NCBI RefSeq assembly: GCF_014646915.1
Contig: NZ_BMOE01000001.1
Span: forward strand, 124,001 to 188,000
Direction of reading: 5' to 3'
Source: Deinococcus aquiradiocola
GTDB taxonomy: Bacteria; Deinococcota; Deinococci; Deinococcales; Deinococcaceae
Length of the DNA stretch: 64,000 nt
Positions within the stretch are counted from its first letter, which is position 1, and each line of letters begins with the position of its first letter. Position numbers and translations under genes: made by a program. Under the pieces are notes generated by a model, which saw only the letters and a program-made list of their open reading frames with translations, did no database searches and was not told the origin of the DNA. Positions 18,521-29,700 of the stretch are shown here, in pieces.

Positions 18521-18581
18521 ACAAACGCGGAGGGCCGCCCCGGCACGCAGCACGGCAGGCGGCCCCCAGGGAAGGGACGGG

Positions 18582-19097
18582 TCAGCAGTTGTCGACGACG
18601 GGAATGAAGTTCGAGGACAGCACGTCCGTCGAGCCTTTCGGGCTGTGCCCCACCATCTCCAGCCGCGTCAGGCCGATCACGTGCGCGTTCGGGACCACGA
18701 TGATGCTCTGGGGCCCGACGTTCAGCGGCGCGACGCCCGCCCCGACCGTGAAGCCCAGGCTGACGGACGAGCCGGAATCGCTGACCGTCACGTTCCTGAT
18801 GTTGCCGCTCACGTTGCCGGTCGTGCCGCCCTTCAGACGAACGTCCACCGTACTGATGGTGCCGCTGTACGAGAAGGACGCGTTCATGGGCGTGGTCGTG
18901 TTGTCGCAGATGGCCGGGCCGGAATACGAACCGCCGTTGTACGTCGCGTTCTGCACGCCGTACCCGCTGCTCAGCGTGAGAGACGACGGATCGATGTACA
19001 GGTCCCCGCCCGAAGACAGCCCCCCGCACGACGCGAGAACGAACGTGAGTACAGCCCCGCCCAGCCCTGCCCGGATTCTGTTGGTCATGACTCTCAT
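18582..19097 (-). CDS. Hypothetical lipoprotein, 171 residues
   Basis: An exported lipoprotein by its signal region (TNRIRAGLGGAVLTFV) and lipobox LASC, with the acylated Cys at about residue 24. The mature part is Ser/Gly/Thr-rich and beta-like, and ends with Cys. No family is recognised. ATGs at 19124, 19097 and 19088 are all possible; 19097 gives a normal-length signal peptide. The next upstream gene on the same strand also encodes a small lipoprotein, but the two share no obvious alignment. Confidence 0.72.
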   Translation of the reverse strand: MRVMTNRIRAGLGGAVLTFVLASCGGLSSGGDLYIDPSSLTLSSGYGVQNATYNGGSYSGPAICDNTTTPMNASFSYSGTISTVDVRLKGGTTGNVSGNIRNVTVSDSGSSVSLGFTVGAGVAPLNVGPQSIIVVPNAHVIGLTRLEMVGHSPKGSTDVLSSNFIPVVDNC

Positions 19098-19172
19098 TCT
19101 CGGGGACTGGACTGACGTCAACATGACCGGGTGTTCAGGAATCTCTGAACTTCCGGTCCGCGAACACCTGAA

Positions 19173-19410
19173 TCGTGCGGTGTTGAGCTGAACGCTTCGA
19201 GTTCAGCCGCGCGAAGTGAACACCAGAAAATACGGTAGATACGGTTTCGAGGAGACGGAAGCGGACACGTGACCCTCCTGCGGAGCTGGACCCGTCATGG
19301 GCACTGTTGTGCCCGAAAGGCGGGCATGCGTCCTGTAGGGCTTCTGTTCTGTCCAGGAATGGACGCCTTCGCTGTTTTCGGCATCCCTGGAACAGGATCA
19401 GACCGGGTCG
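19173..19410 (-). repeat. Inverted-repeat element, degenerate copy (E)
   Basis: About 238 bp with recognisable blocks of the element in the same order as copy C: GTTGAGCTGAAC near the left end, a GAGGAGACGGAAGCGG block, CGGCATCCCTGGAA and GGATCAGACCGGG at the right end. It is interrupted by extra sequence and many substitutions, so it is an old copy. On the minus strand its TCTGATCC provides the stop codon of the lipoprotein gene starting at 20000. Confidence 0.65.
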
Positions 19411-20000
19411 CTGCTCGTGCCCTGCAGCGCGCAGTTCACATATGACGGGACGCTGCCCGTGGTCAGGGTGTTGGTGGTCTGACCGGTGCTGGACGTGCCC
19501 ACCACCGTCGCGTGGAACCCGCCGTACCCGCCAGCCACGCGGTCCGACTCTGCCGTCGTCACGAACTTCACGGGGCGCGTGGCGGGATTCACGACGATGC
19601 CCTGCGGGAGGATCTCGCTGTCGCTGCCCGTCACGGCCGGCTGCTCGAACAGGCCACTGTACCGGTCGGCCGACACGTTCAGGTTCCCGCCCGAGAAGGT
19701 CGTGTCGTACGCGCTCCCGTACCGGCTGCTGGTCTCACCGATCAGTTGGACGTGCAGCGCGGTGGGCGCGGTGCTGGCCGTCACGGTCACGCGCACCAGG
19801 TTCGCGGCGCTGACGCTGTTCACGTTGGCGCACACCACGTACTGACTGTTGATGGTGTCGTAGTACTCGGTCTTCACGGTCGGGTTGCTGATCCTCAGCG
19901 AGTTGTCGGGCGTCGTCGAATCCACGTTGCACGCGGCGAGCAGCACAGCCAGGCCCAGCGTCCCCATCATTGCGTTCAGACCGGTCTTCATGCCTCTCAT
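19398..20000 (-). CDS. Hypothetical lipoprotein, 200 residues
   Basis: An exported lipoprotein with signal peptide and lipobox LLAAC, the Cys at about residue 24. The mature part is Thr/Ser-rich and beta-like, with two further Cys (VVCANV and YVNCAL) that could form a disulfide. No family is recognised. The ATG at 20000 has GAGG 4 nt upstream; an ATG at 19991 is the alternative. The last codons and the TGA lie in degenerate repeat copy E, so the C-terminus was probably set by that insertion. Confidence 0.72.
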   Translation of the reverse strand: MRGMKTGLNAMMGTLGLAVLLAACNVDSTTPDNSLRISNPTVKTEYYDTINSQYVVCANVNSVSAANLVRVTVTASTAPTALHVQLIGETSSRYGSAYDTTFSGGNLNVSADRYSGLFEQPAVTGSDSEILPQGIVVNPATRPVKFVTTAESDRVAGGYGGFHATVVGTSSTGQTTNTLTTGSVPSYVNCALQGTSSDPV

Positions 20001-20087
20001 GATGCCTCACGCCGCTGACCTGAACGTGACGGGAGCTTGAGAAAGCCCTGAGGGACGTGGCCGCACGGTGAGGAACAGGTGACCTGA

Positions 20088-20093
20088 TAGACT
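20088..20093 (+). promoter_or_regulatory. -10 box of argS
   Basis: TAGACT, 8 nt before the argS ATG. Confidence 0.45.
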
Positions 20094-20101
20094 CGTTCAC
20101 T

Positions 20102-21931
<1,830 letters not shown>

Positions 21932-21965
21932 GGCAGCGACAGTCTGGCCGGAGCGTCCGGTCGTT

Positions 21966-21997
21966 CCCGCCCCTCCGCCCGGTGCGTGAGGGGCGGG
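21966..21997 (+). terminator. Hairpin after argS
   Basis: A perfect 10-bp stem CCCGCCCCTC/GAGGGGCGGG followed by TGCTGTTGC, 34 nt after the argS stop codon. Weak U-tract. Confidence 0.55.
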
Positions 21998-22136
21998 TGC
22001 TGTTGCAGGGGCCTGACGTTGCACGGTCGGCGGTCACGGATGCCGTCCGGTTCAGGACTGCCCGTGCAGGGCGGCTCTGGCGACGCCTGACCGCTCGCTC
22101 AGCCCTGCCTTGACGGCGTGCCGCGCGGCGCGGGGT

Positions 22137-24626
22137 TCAGGTGCCTCTGGGTTTGGCTTTGCGGGTGGCTTCGGCGGTCCACGGGTCGTCCGGCCAGGGG
22201 TGGCGGGGGTACTGGCCTCGCAGGTCCTTGCGGGCCTCGAAGTACCCGCGTTCCCAGAAGGAGCGGAGGTCCTGCGTGACCTGCACGGGGCGGCGGGCGG
22301 GGGAGAGCAGGTGCAGCAGGACGGGCGTGCGGCCCGCGTTGACGGTGGGCGTGTCGGCCAGGCCGAACAGTTCCTGCAGTTTCACGGCCAGGATGGGCGC
22401 CTCGCCGTCCGCGCGGTACTGGAGGCGCACGCGGTTGCCGCTGGGAACGTCCAGCATGACGGGCGCGAGCTCGTCGAGGGTCCGCGTGAGGTTCCACGGG
22501 AGGAGGGTCTGCAGGGCGGGCAGGACGTCCACGCGGTTCAGGTCGTCGCGGGTGCGGGCCGTGCCGAGCGTGCCGGGCAGCCATTCGTCCAGGCGGGCGA
22601 GCAGCGCGTCCCGGCCCAGGTCGGGCCAGTCGTCGCCGCGCCAGGCGCGCAGGCTGGACACCCGGGCCAGCCACTGCTGCGCGGTGTCCGACCACCGCAG
22701 CACCTCCAGGCCTTCCTGGCGGACGGCGTCCGTGAGGGCGGCCGTGCGGAGGTGGGCGGGCACGTCGCGCAGCGGTTCGGCGTGCAGGAGGACGGCGCCC
22801 ACGCGGTCCTCGCGCTGCGCGATCAGCGTGCCGGTCCGCGCGTCCCAGCGCACGCGGTCCTCGCGCGTGACGCGGGCCGCGAGGGCCTCCTCGTGGATGG
22901 GCGCGGCGAGGTACACGCGGCCCTCGCCCGCCACCTGCCGCGCGTCCAGCGTGGCGACCGCGATGAGGGGCGTCCCGGCGAGCGGGTCCGCTTCGGGGAG
23001 GCGGACGCCCTGCCCGCCCACCATCAGGTAGCGGTCGCGGGTGCCTTCGCGCAGGGCGGCCACGCGTTCCGGGTACGCGAGCGCGACGAGGCGCCCCACG
23101 TCGGCGGGGTCCGCGTGCCGGTGGGGGGCGTTCATGCCGATCTCCTGCCGCCAGTGCCGCGAGAGGCGCTCGACGCGTTCCAGCACCACCGTGTCGCCGG
23201 TCGTCGCCTGCCGGTTCCGCCAGCGGTGCAGGGCCAGGAGGCGTTCCCCGAGGTCCGTGCCCGCCCCCGTCCCGGCGAGCGGGTCGCGTTCCTCCAGCAG
23301 GGCGGCCACGTCGCACGCGAGGGCCTGCAGGCCCGCCTGGACGCTGCCGCGCAGCAGGTGCGCGAGGCGCGGGTGGGTGGGGAGGCGCAGCAGCGCCAGC
23401 CCTTCGGGCGTCGCGAGGCCCTGCGGGGTGAGGGCGTCCAGGTCGCGCAGCAGCACGCGGGCGCTCTCCACCCGGCGCTCGGGTGGCGCGTCCAGCCAGT
23501 GGAGGCTGCCGGGGTCGGGCGTGCCCCACCCCGCGAGTTCCAGCGTGAGCGGCGCGAGGTCCGCCTCCAGGATCTCCGGGGGTTGCGCGGCCGCGAGGGC
23601 CGCCTGCGTGCGTTCGCTCCACAGGCGCAGCGCAACGCCCGGCGCGGTGCGGCCCGCCCGTCCGGCGCGCTGCGTGGCGGCGTCGTGCGTGACGCGGACC
23701 GTCACGAGGCGGCTGAGGCCCGTGCCGGGATCGAACTGCTGCCTGCGCGTCCATCCGCTGTCGATCACGACGCGTACCCCGTCGAGCGTCAGGGACGTCT
23801 CGGCGATGCTGGTGGCGAGCACCACCTTGCGCCGCCCGTCCGGGTCGGGCAGGATGGCGCGCCCCTGCGCTTCCGGCGACAGGTCCCCGTACAGCGGGAG
23901 GACCGTCACGTCCGGGTGCCGGGCCGACAGCGTCCCGAGCGCGCGGCGGATCTCGCCCACGCCCGGCAGGAACGCGAGCACGTCACCCGGCAGGTCGGAG
24001 AGGGCGCGCGTCACGGCCGCCGTCACGGCCGCGTCCGGCGGCCCGGCCGGATCGACCGGCAGGTACTTCACGTCCACCGGGTACGCGCGCCCCTCGGACG
24101 CGACGAGCGGCACGTTGCCCAGACGTGCGGGCAGGGCCGGGTCGAGCGTGGCGGACATCACCAGCACCCGCAGGTCCGGCCGCAGCGCGTCCTGCACCTC
24201 GCGCACCAGGGCGAGCGCGAGGTCCGCCTGCAGGCTGCGTTCGTGGAACTCGTCGAACACCACGAGGCCCACGCCCGGCAATTCCGGGTCGCTCTGCAGG
24301 AGGCGCGTCAGGATGCCTTCCGTCATGACCGTCACGCGCGTCCGGGCGGACACCCGCGAGTCGAAGCGCACGCGGTACCCGACGAGGCCGCCCACCTCGC
24401 TCCCCGTGTTCGACGCGAGGCGCGCGGCGACACTGCGGGCCGCGACGCGCCTGGGCTGCAGCACCACCACGCCCTGCCCGGCCAGCCACGGCTCGCCGAG
24501 CAGTTCGGTGGGCAGCACGGTGCTCTTGCCCGCACCGGGCGGCGCCTGCAGCACCACCAGACTGTGCCGGGCCAGCGCGGCGCGCACGTCCGGCAGCACC
24601 GCATGAATTGGCAGGAGGGCAGTCAC
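22137..24626 (-). CDS. hrpB: ATP-dependent helicase HrpB (DEAH/RHA family)
   Basis: An 829-residue SF2 helicase. Motif I is APPGAGKST at about residues 28-36, motif II DEFH at about 123-126, motif III SATLD at about 155, motif VI QRAGRAGR at about 330. The helicase-associated and HrpB C-terminal domains follow (the latter from about 690, including the LPWNLTRTLDELAP stretch). Bacterial HrpB is a probable RNA helicase, but its substrate is not established. The start is a GTG 7 nt after TAACAT. Confidence 0.95.
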   Translation of the reverse strand: MTALLPIHAVLPDVRAALARHSLVVLQAPPGAGKSTVLPTELLGEPWLAGQGVVVLQPRRVAARSVAARLASNTGSEVGGLVGYRVRFDSRVSARTRVTVMTEGILTRLLQSDPELPGVGLVVFDEFHERSLQADLALALVREVQDALRPDLRVLVMSATLDPALPARLGNVPLVASEGRAYPVDVKYLPVDPAGPPDAAVTAAVTRALSDLPGDVLAFLPGVGEIRRALGTLSARHPDVTVLPLYGDLSPEAQGRAILPDPDGRRKVVLATSIAETSLTLDGVRVVIDSGWTRRQQFDPGTGLSRLVTVRVTHDAATQRAGRAGRTAPGVALRLWSERTQAALAAAQPPEILEADLAPLTLELAGWGTPDPGSLHWLDAPPERRVESARVLLRDLDALTPQGLATPEGLALLRLPTHPRLAHLLRGSVQAGLQALACDVAALLEERDPLAGTGAGTDLGERLLALHRWRNRQATTGDTVVLERVERLSRHWRQEIGMNAPHRHADPADVGRLVALAYPERVAALREGTRDRYLMVGGQGVRLPEADPLAGTPLIAVATLDARQVAGEGRVYLAAPIHEEALAARVTREDRVRWDARTGTLIAQREDRVGAVLLHAEPLRDVPAHLRTAALTDAVRQEGLEVLRWSDTAQQWLARVSSLRAWRGDDWPDLGRDALLARLDEWLPGTLGTARTRDDLNRVDVLPALQTLLPWNLTRTLDELAPVMLDVPSGNRVRLQYRADGEAPILAVKLQELFGLADTPTVNAGRTPVLLHLLSPARRPVQVTQDLRSFWERGYFEARKDLRGQYPRHPWPDDPWTAEATRKAKPRGT

Positions 24627-24633
24627 GAACGGG

Positions 24634-24639
24634 ATGTTA
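24634..24639 (-). promoter_or_regulatory. -10 box of hrpB (leaderless GTG start)
   Basis: TAACAT on the minus strand, 7 nt before the GTG at 24626. Confidence 0.45.
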
Positions 24640-24671
24640 CCCCAATTCCGGCAGCGGGCCGCGCCGTCAGG

Positions 24672-25358
24672 TCACCGTGCGCCCGGCGCGTCCACGTGTC
24701 CCGGCACGATCCGCAGCACGTCCCGCAGGTCCGTGAGCTGCCAGTCGGGCGTCACGCCGTCCGGCAGGGCGTGCCCGCCCGGCAGGAGGGCCGCGCGCAT
24801 CCCCACCCCCTGCGGGCCGAGCACGTCGTTCCCGGGGCTGTCTCCCACGTACACCGCTTCGTGCGCGTCCACCCCGAGCCGCGCCAGGGCCAGCCGGAAG
24901 ATGTCCGGGTCGGGCTTGCGGACGCCTGCCGCCTCGCTGATCAGCACGTCGTCCACCAGCGGTCCCAGCCGCAGCCCGTCCAGGCACTGCTGCTGCTTGC
25001 ACGTCCAGCCGTTCGTGACGATGCCCAGCCGCACGCCGTTCGCCCGCAGGCGCGCCAGCACGTCATGCGCGTGCGGCATGGGCGCCACATCGTCCCAGGC
25101 GTGCCGGTCGAAGTCCGCCAGCAGCACCTCCGGGTCGTGCGGCAGCGAGAACTCCCGCACCAGCAGCGGGAACACCTCGCGTTTCGGCCGGTACCCCAGG
25201 TCGTCCAGCGCCAGCCAGCGGTCCACGTACCCGTCCGGCAGCCCGAACCGCCCCACGTGCCCCACCAGCCAGCGCCGCACCGTGCAGGCGCGGTCGTGCA
25301 GCGTGCCGTCCAGATCGAACAGCACCGCCCGCACCCTCCCCCCCTGCGCGGGCGTCAC
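24672..25358 (-). CDS. HAD-superfamily hydrolase (phosphatase)
   Basis: A 228-residue subfamily-IA HAD enzyme. Motif 1 is VLFDLDGTLHD at about residues 12-22 with the nucleophile Asp, motif 2 is VTNG at about 113, the motif 3 lysine is in RKPDPDIF at about 147, and motif 4 is YVGDSPGNDVLG at about 167. The cap domain lies at about 25-90. The substrate is unknown; phosphoglycolate or a nucleotide are common choices. Its GTG start overlaps the stop of the upstream SDR as GTGA. Confidence 0.9.
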   Translation of the reverse strand: MTPAQGGRVRAVLFDLDGTLHDRACTVRRWLVGHVGRFGLPDGYVDRWLALDDLGYRPKREVFPLLVREFSLPHDPEVLLADFDRHAWDDVAPMPHAHDVLARLRANGVRLGIVTNGWTCKQQQCLDGLRLGPLVDDVLISEAAGVRKPDPDIFRLALARLGVDAHEAVYVGDSPGNDVLGPQGVGMRAALLPGGHALPDGVTPDWQLTDLRDVLRIVPGHVDAPGAR

Positions 25359-26053
25359 CTCGGGCCGGGCCGCACCGTCAGGTCCGTGACGACCGCGTCA
25401 CGCGGCGCCTCCAGCACGTACCGCACCGCCTCCGCCACCGTCTCCGGCCGGATGAACGCGTCCCCTCGGTACTCGCCGCCCTCCTGCCCCACCACCTTCT
25501 GCTGCATGCCCGTGTCCGTCCGGCCCGGGTACACGCTCGTGACGCGCACACCGTGCTGAGCCTCCTCGGCCCGCAGGGCGTCCGCCAGGGCACGCAGCGC
25601 GAACTTGCTCGCCGCGTAACTTCCCCAGCCCGCGTTCGCGGTCAGGCCCGCCCCGCTGTTCACGAACACCACGTTCCCCCGCTCCGCCCGCACGCGCGGC
25701 AGCAGCAGCCCCGTCAGCTCGGCGGGCGCCACCACGTTCACGGCCAGCGTGTGCGTCCAGATCTCGTGCGACTGCTCGGCCACGTTGCCCAGCTCCACCA
25801 CGCCCGCGTTGTGCACCACGTTCGTCACGCGCTCCAGCCCCGCCTCTTCCAGCAGCTCCGCGAACGACGCGGGCCGCGACAGGTCCATCACGAGCGGCCT
25901 CGCGTCCGGCAGTTCCGCGCACAGCGCCGCCACCCGCCCCAGGTCCCGCCCCTGCAGCACCAGCGAGTGACGGTGCAGGACGTGAGCGAGTGCCGCACCG
26001 ATCCCGCCGGTGGCCCCCGTGATGAGCGTGACTGGTCTGCTGGAATGCGTCAT
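25355..26053 (-). CDS. Short-chain dehydrogenase/reductase
   Basis: A 232-residue classical SDR with cofactor loop TGATGGIG at about residues 13-20, NNAG-type HNAG at about 82, a catalytic Ser in FVNSGAG and YAASK at about 145. NADP preference and substrate are not evident. It is co-transcribed with the HAD gene through a GTGA overlap and divergent from the phosphatase-like gene. A TACACT box lies 6 nt before the ATG. Confidence 0.9.
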   Translation of the reverse strand: MTHSSRPVTLITGATGGIGAALAHVLHRHSLVLQGRDLGRVAALCAELPDARPLVMDLSRPASFAELLEEAGLERVTNVVHNAGVVELGNVAEQSHEIWTHTLAVNVVAPAELTGLLLPRVRAERGNVVFVNSGAGLTANAGWGSYAASKFALRALADALRAEEAQHGVRVTSVYPGRTDTGMQQKVVGQEGGEYRGDAFIRPETVAEAVRYVLEAPRDAVVTDLTVRPGPR

Positions 26054-26059
26054 GGCCCG

Positions 26060-26065
26060 AGTGTA
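26060..26065 (-). promoter_or_regulatory. -10 box of the SDR-HAD operon (leaderless)
   Basis: TACACT on the minus strand, 6 nt before the ATG at 26053; half of a divergent promoter region. Confidence 0.5.
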
Positions 26066-26100
26066 GAGCACCCGCCACACCCGCCGCGCCCCCACATCCG

Positions 26101-26106
26101 TATCCT
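26101..26106 (+). promoter_or_regulatory. -10 box of the phosphatase-like gene (leaderless)
   Basis: TATCCT, 7 nt before the ATG at 26114. Confidence 0.5.
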
Positions 26107-26113
26107 GAACGCC

Positions 26114-26686
26114 ATGACCGACCCCACCGCGAACCCCCACCCGAACACGGCGACCAGCGAACCCCACCCCATCCGCGTGGACTGGACCGAAACGGCCCTG
26201 TGGCCCGGACAGCTCGGCCTGACCCTCGCGCCCGGCAGGAAAGGCCTGTCCGCCGACGGCCGCACCCGCCACGACCGCGACCTCCTGGCCGACCTCACCC
26301 GCCTGCGCCGCGAACACCACGCGCAGACCCTCGTCAGCCTCCTCGAAGACGACGAGGCCCGGCGCCACGGCCTTCAGGACTACGACGAACACGCGGATGC
26401 CCTCGGCCTCGACGTCCTGCACCACCCCGTCCCAGGCGCGGACGTCCCCCGGAACCCCGCCCTGTACGCCGAGACCGTCGACGAGATCATGAACCGCCTC
26501 CTGAACGGAGAGACGGTCGTCGCGCACGGCCTAAGCGGCCTCGGCCGCGCCGGAACGCTCGCCGCGTGCCTGCTCGTCCAGGCGGGCATGGCCCCGGGTG
26601 ACGCCGTGAAGCACGTCCGGCAGGCCCGCCCGGGCGCCACCATGACGGACGCGCAGGTCCGCTACGTGGACACCTTCGGCGAGTGA
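26114..26686 (+). CDS. Dual-specificity (CDKN3-like) phosphatase homologue without the catalytic Cys
   Basis: A 190-residue protein of the cysteine phosphatase superfamily (CDKN3/PTP-like). The family P-loop HCxxGxxR is here HGLSGLGR at about residues 138-145. The Arg and the GLGRAGT context are kept, but the nucleophile Cys is Gly (GGC where TGC is expected) and the following codons also differ. The rest of the fold, including the conserved VDEIMNRLLNGETVV helix and the C-terminal TDAQVRYVDTF, looks intact. It is probably a pseudophosphatase that binds a ligand or partner, unless the base is a sequencing error. Confidence 0.85.
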   Translation: MTDPTANPHPNTATSEPHPIRVDWTETALWPGQLGLTLAPGRKGLSADGRTRHDRDLLADLTRLRREHHAQTLVSLLEDDEARRHGLQDYDEHADALGLDVLHHPVPGADVPRNPALYAETVDEIMNRLLNGETVVAHGLSGLGRAGTLAACLLVQAGMAPGDAVKHVRQARPGATMTDAQVRYVDTFGE

Positions 26687-26707
26687 CACAGGCCCCCGGC
26701 AGGGGAA

Positions 26708-26739
26708 AGGCCGCCGCACCGATCAGGGTGCGGCGGCCT
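26708..26739. terminator. Bidirectional terminator between the phosphatase-like gene and the nuclease gene
   Basis: A perfect 13-bp stem (26708-26720 with 26727-26739), 6-nt loop and TTCTCTCTC tail on the plus strand; the minus-strand tail begins TTCCCC. It serves two convergent genes. Confidence 0.75.
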
Positions 26740-26769
26740 TCTCTCTCAGCCGTCAGTGGACGGAGGAGG

Positions 26770-29700
26770 TCAGGGGCAGACGTTCAGCGGGCTCGCGCTG
26801 TTGCGGGGCGCGGGCGTGGCGGCCGTGAAGTCGCTGCTGTTCTGGTTGGTGTCCTGGCAGCCGTTCGCCTTCCTGAAGGCCGCGAGGACCGTGGAGATGG
26901 CGGGTGCGGCGGCCGTGCCCTCGTACGTGCTGGCCGTGCCGTAGCCGACGAGGTCGATCAGGGCCGGGGTGCTGGCGGCCGTGGAGACGGCCGTCGTGCC
27001 GTTCACGATGGCGATCTTGCCGTTCGCGGCGGCCATGTTGAGGGCGGTGGTGGTGTCGTCCGCGCCGGTCAGGTCGCTGCCGCTGTAGGGTGCGCCGCCG
27101 GTGCCGGTGGCGGGGCTCACGCTCAGCAGGTAGTACTGTCCGGGCTTGAGGACCACGTTCTTGAGGCTGTACGTGCCGGTGAAGGTCGTGCTTGACGTGG
27201 CGCCGTACTGCAGGCTCTTGCCGGAGAGGTTCACGTCCTGCCCGCCCGCGTTGAACAGCTCCACGTAATCCACCTTGTAGGCGGGGATGGGGTTCGTGCT
27301 GGTGCTGCCGCCACCGCCGTACACCTGGCTGATGACGAGCTTCCCGGCCGTGGTGGGTGCGTTCACGTTCACGGTGAAGGTGGTGGTCGCGTCGCTGACG
27401 CCGGGGCCGCTGGCGGTGACGGTCACGGTGTACGTGCCGACGGTGGCGCCGCTGCCGTCCACGCTGACGGTGCCGCTGGTGCCGGTGCCGGGCTGCTGGG
27501 TGACGGTGACGGTGGGCGCGGTGCCGCTGCCGGTGACGCTGGCGGTCAGGGTGACGTTGTCCGCGTACCCGCTGCGGGTGACGGTGACGGGGTTGGCGGC
27601 GGTGGTGGCGCCGCTGGTTGACACGTCGCGGGTGGCGTTGGTGGCGTTCACGGTGATGCCGGGCGTGGCGACCGTGACGGTCTGCGTGCCGGTCGCGGTT
27701 TCGGTGCCACGGCGCGCGGTGACGACGATGGAGGGCGTGCCGGTGCTGGCGTACGTGTGGGTGCGGCTGGTGGTGCTGCCGGGCAGGCCCGTGTCGCTGC
27801 TGCCGTCACCCCAGTCGATGTCGAGGGTGTCGGGCGTGCCGGTGGTGGGGGTGCTGAGCGTGTACGGCTGTCCGGTGTACGCGGTGCTGTTGCCGGTGGG
27901 CGTCACGCCGAGCGTGCCGAGGGACGGCAGTTCGAAGCCGACCTTGAGGGGGTCGTGGTCGCTGCTGCGGTACGCGGTGTTCTCGAAGTACGTGCCGGGC
28001 GCGGCGGTCGTGCCGACCTGCGCGTCGCTCTTGAATTCCTTGTTGTAGTCGAGGGCGGTGGGTTCGTCGCTGTTGTCGTGCCACTTCTCGCCGTTCACCT
28101 GTCGGGCCCCGAGGCTCCTGGTGACGAAGGCGTGGTCGAGGCTGCCGAACTGCGCGTCGAACTGGTAGCTGTACGTGGTGTTGTCGAAGACGGGGCTGAG
28201 GTCGTCGGCGGTCCCGGCGACGCCGTCCAGGCCCTTCTGGAGGTTCTGGAGGCTGGGCTCCATGGCGTAGGCGTTGAAGTCGCCGACCGCGATGACGTCC
28301 TGCACGCCGCGTCCGTTCACGATGCCGTTCTGGATGAGGTCCAGCAGGCGCGCGACCTGCTGTTCGCGTCGGTAGCTGCTGGAGCCCTGGCCGTCGCTGA
28401 CGTCGGCGTTACGGGGGTCGCTGTCGGCGGCGCTGCCTTTGCTCTTGAGGTGGTTCACGACGACCGCGAACTTGCTGCCGCCGCTCGCCTGGAACACCTG
28501 CGCGAGCGGGAAGCGGTTGTTGACGGCGTCCGTGTCGCTGAGCGGCGCGCCGATGGGGGTGACGTTCGCCTTCTTGTAGATCATGGCGACACGGATCGCG
28601 TCACTGCCGGGGCTGGGGTGCGTGACGGCCGCGTACACGTCGCCGCCGAGCGCGGTGTTGAGGGCCGTGACGATGGCGTTCAGGCTGTCGCCGCCCTTGC
28701 CGACGGTGGTGTTGTTCTGCACTTCCATCAGGCCGATCACGTCGGCGTTCAGGCCCGCGAGGTTCCTGACGACCTTGCCGAGCTGGCGTTTGTACTCGAA
28801 GCAGTCGTTCGCGCCGCGCGAGTTGGCGGTGTCCACGCCGTCGGGCGTGCAGGGGGCGCCGCCGTTGTCGCTGTCGCTGTTGCTGCTCGCCAGGGTCGTG
28901 AAGAAGTTCAGGACGTTGGCGCCCGCGACGGTGACGTTGCCGGTCACGGTGGGCGCGGCGGGGCGCGTGCCGCTGAAGGTGGCGTCCCTGAGGGTGCTCT
29001 CGATGCGCCAGGTGTCGGGGGTGCCGGTGTAGTCGAAGCCGTAGTGCAGCACGCCGGTCACGTCGGCGGTGTCGCCGGTCCGCAGGGTGTTGCTGGCGCT
29101 GAGCGGCTGGTTGCCGCGCCCGTACACGGCTTCGGGGTTCTGGGCGGTGCTGCCGTCGTCGACGGCGATGGTGCGGCGCGCGATCTCGCTGACCCACGCG
29201 GCGTACCCGCTGGTGCTGGGCGCGTTGACCTGCGTGTAGCTGGCGAGGCGGCTGTCGGCGACCTTGAGGACGCCGCCGCGCCCGAGCTTGTAGTTCTCGG
29301 TGACGACGCCCTGCACGCGGACGCGCATGCCTTCCAGCTTCTCCCAGTCGGCGGTGCTGGCGACGGGCAGCGTCACGGTGCGCGCGGTGGGGAGCGTCAC
29401 GCCGGTCGCGCGGACGGTGACGCTGCTGGTGGGGCTGAGTTCGGTGATGGTGTTGGTCGGGTTGCTGCTGGCGCTGTATTCGGTGGCGGTCCCGGTGACG
29501 CGCACGAGGTCGCCGACGTTCACGTCCTTGCAGGCCACGTCGCACAGCACGAACAGGCCCTCGCTGGTGGCGGGGTCGCTGTCGGCGTCGCTGTCGGGCG
29601 CCTGGATGAAGAAGCCCTTGAGCTGCGTGCTGAGCTGGTAGTCGGCCGTCACGACGCCCTGCGTGGTCACGACCTGACCGGCGAGGGGGCTGGCGCTGCC

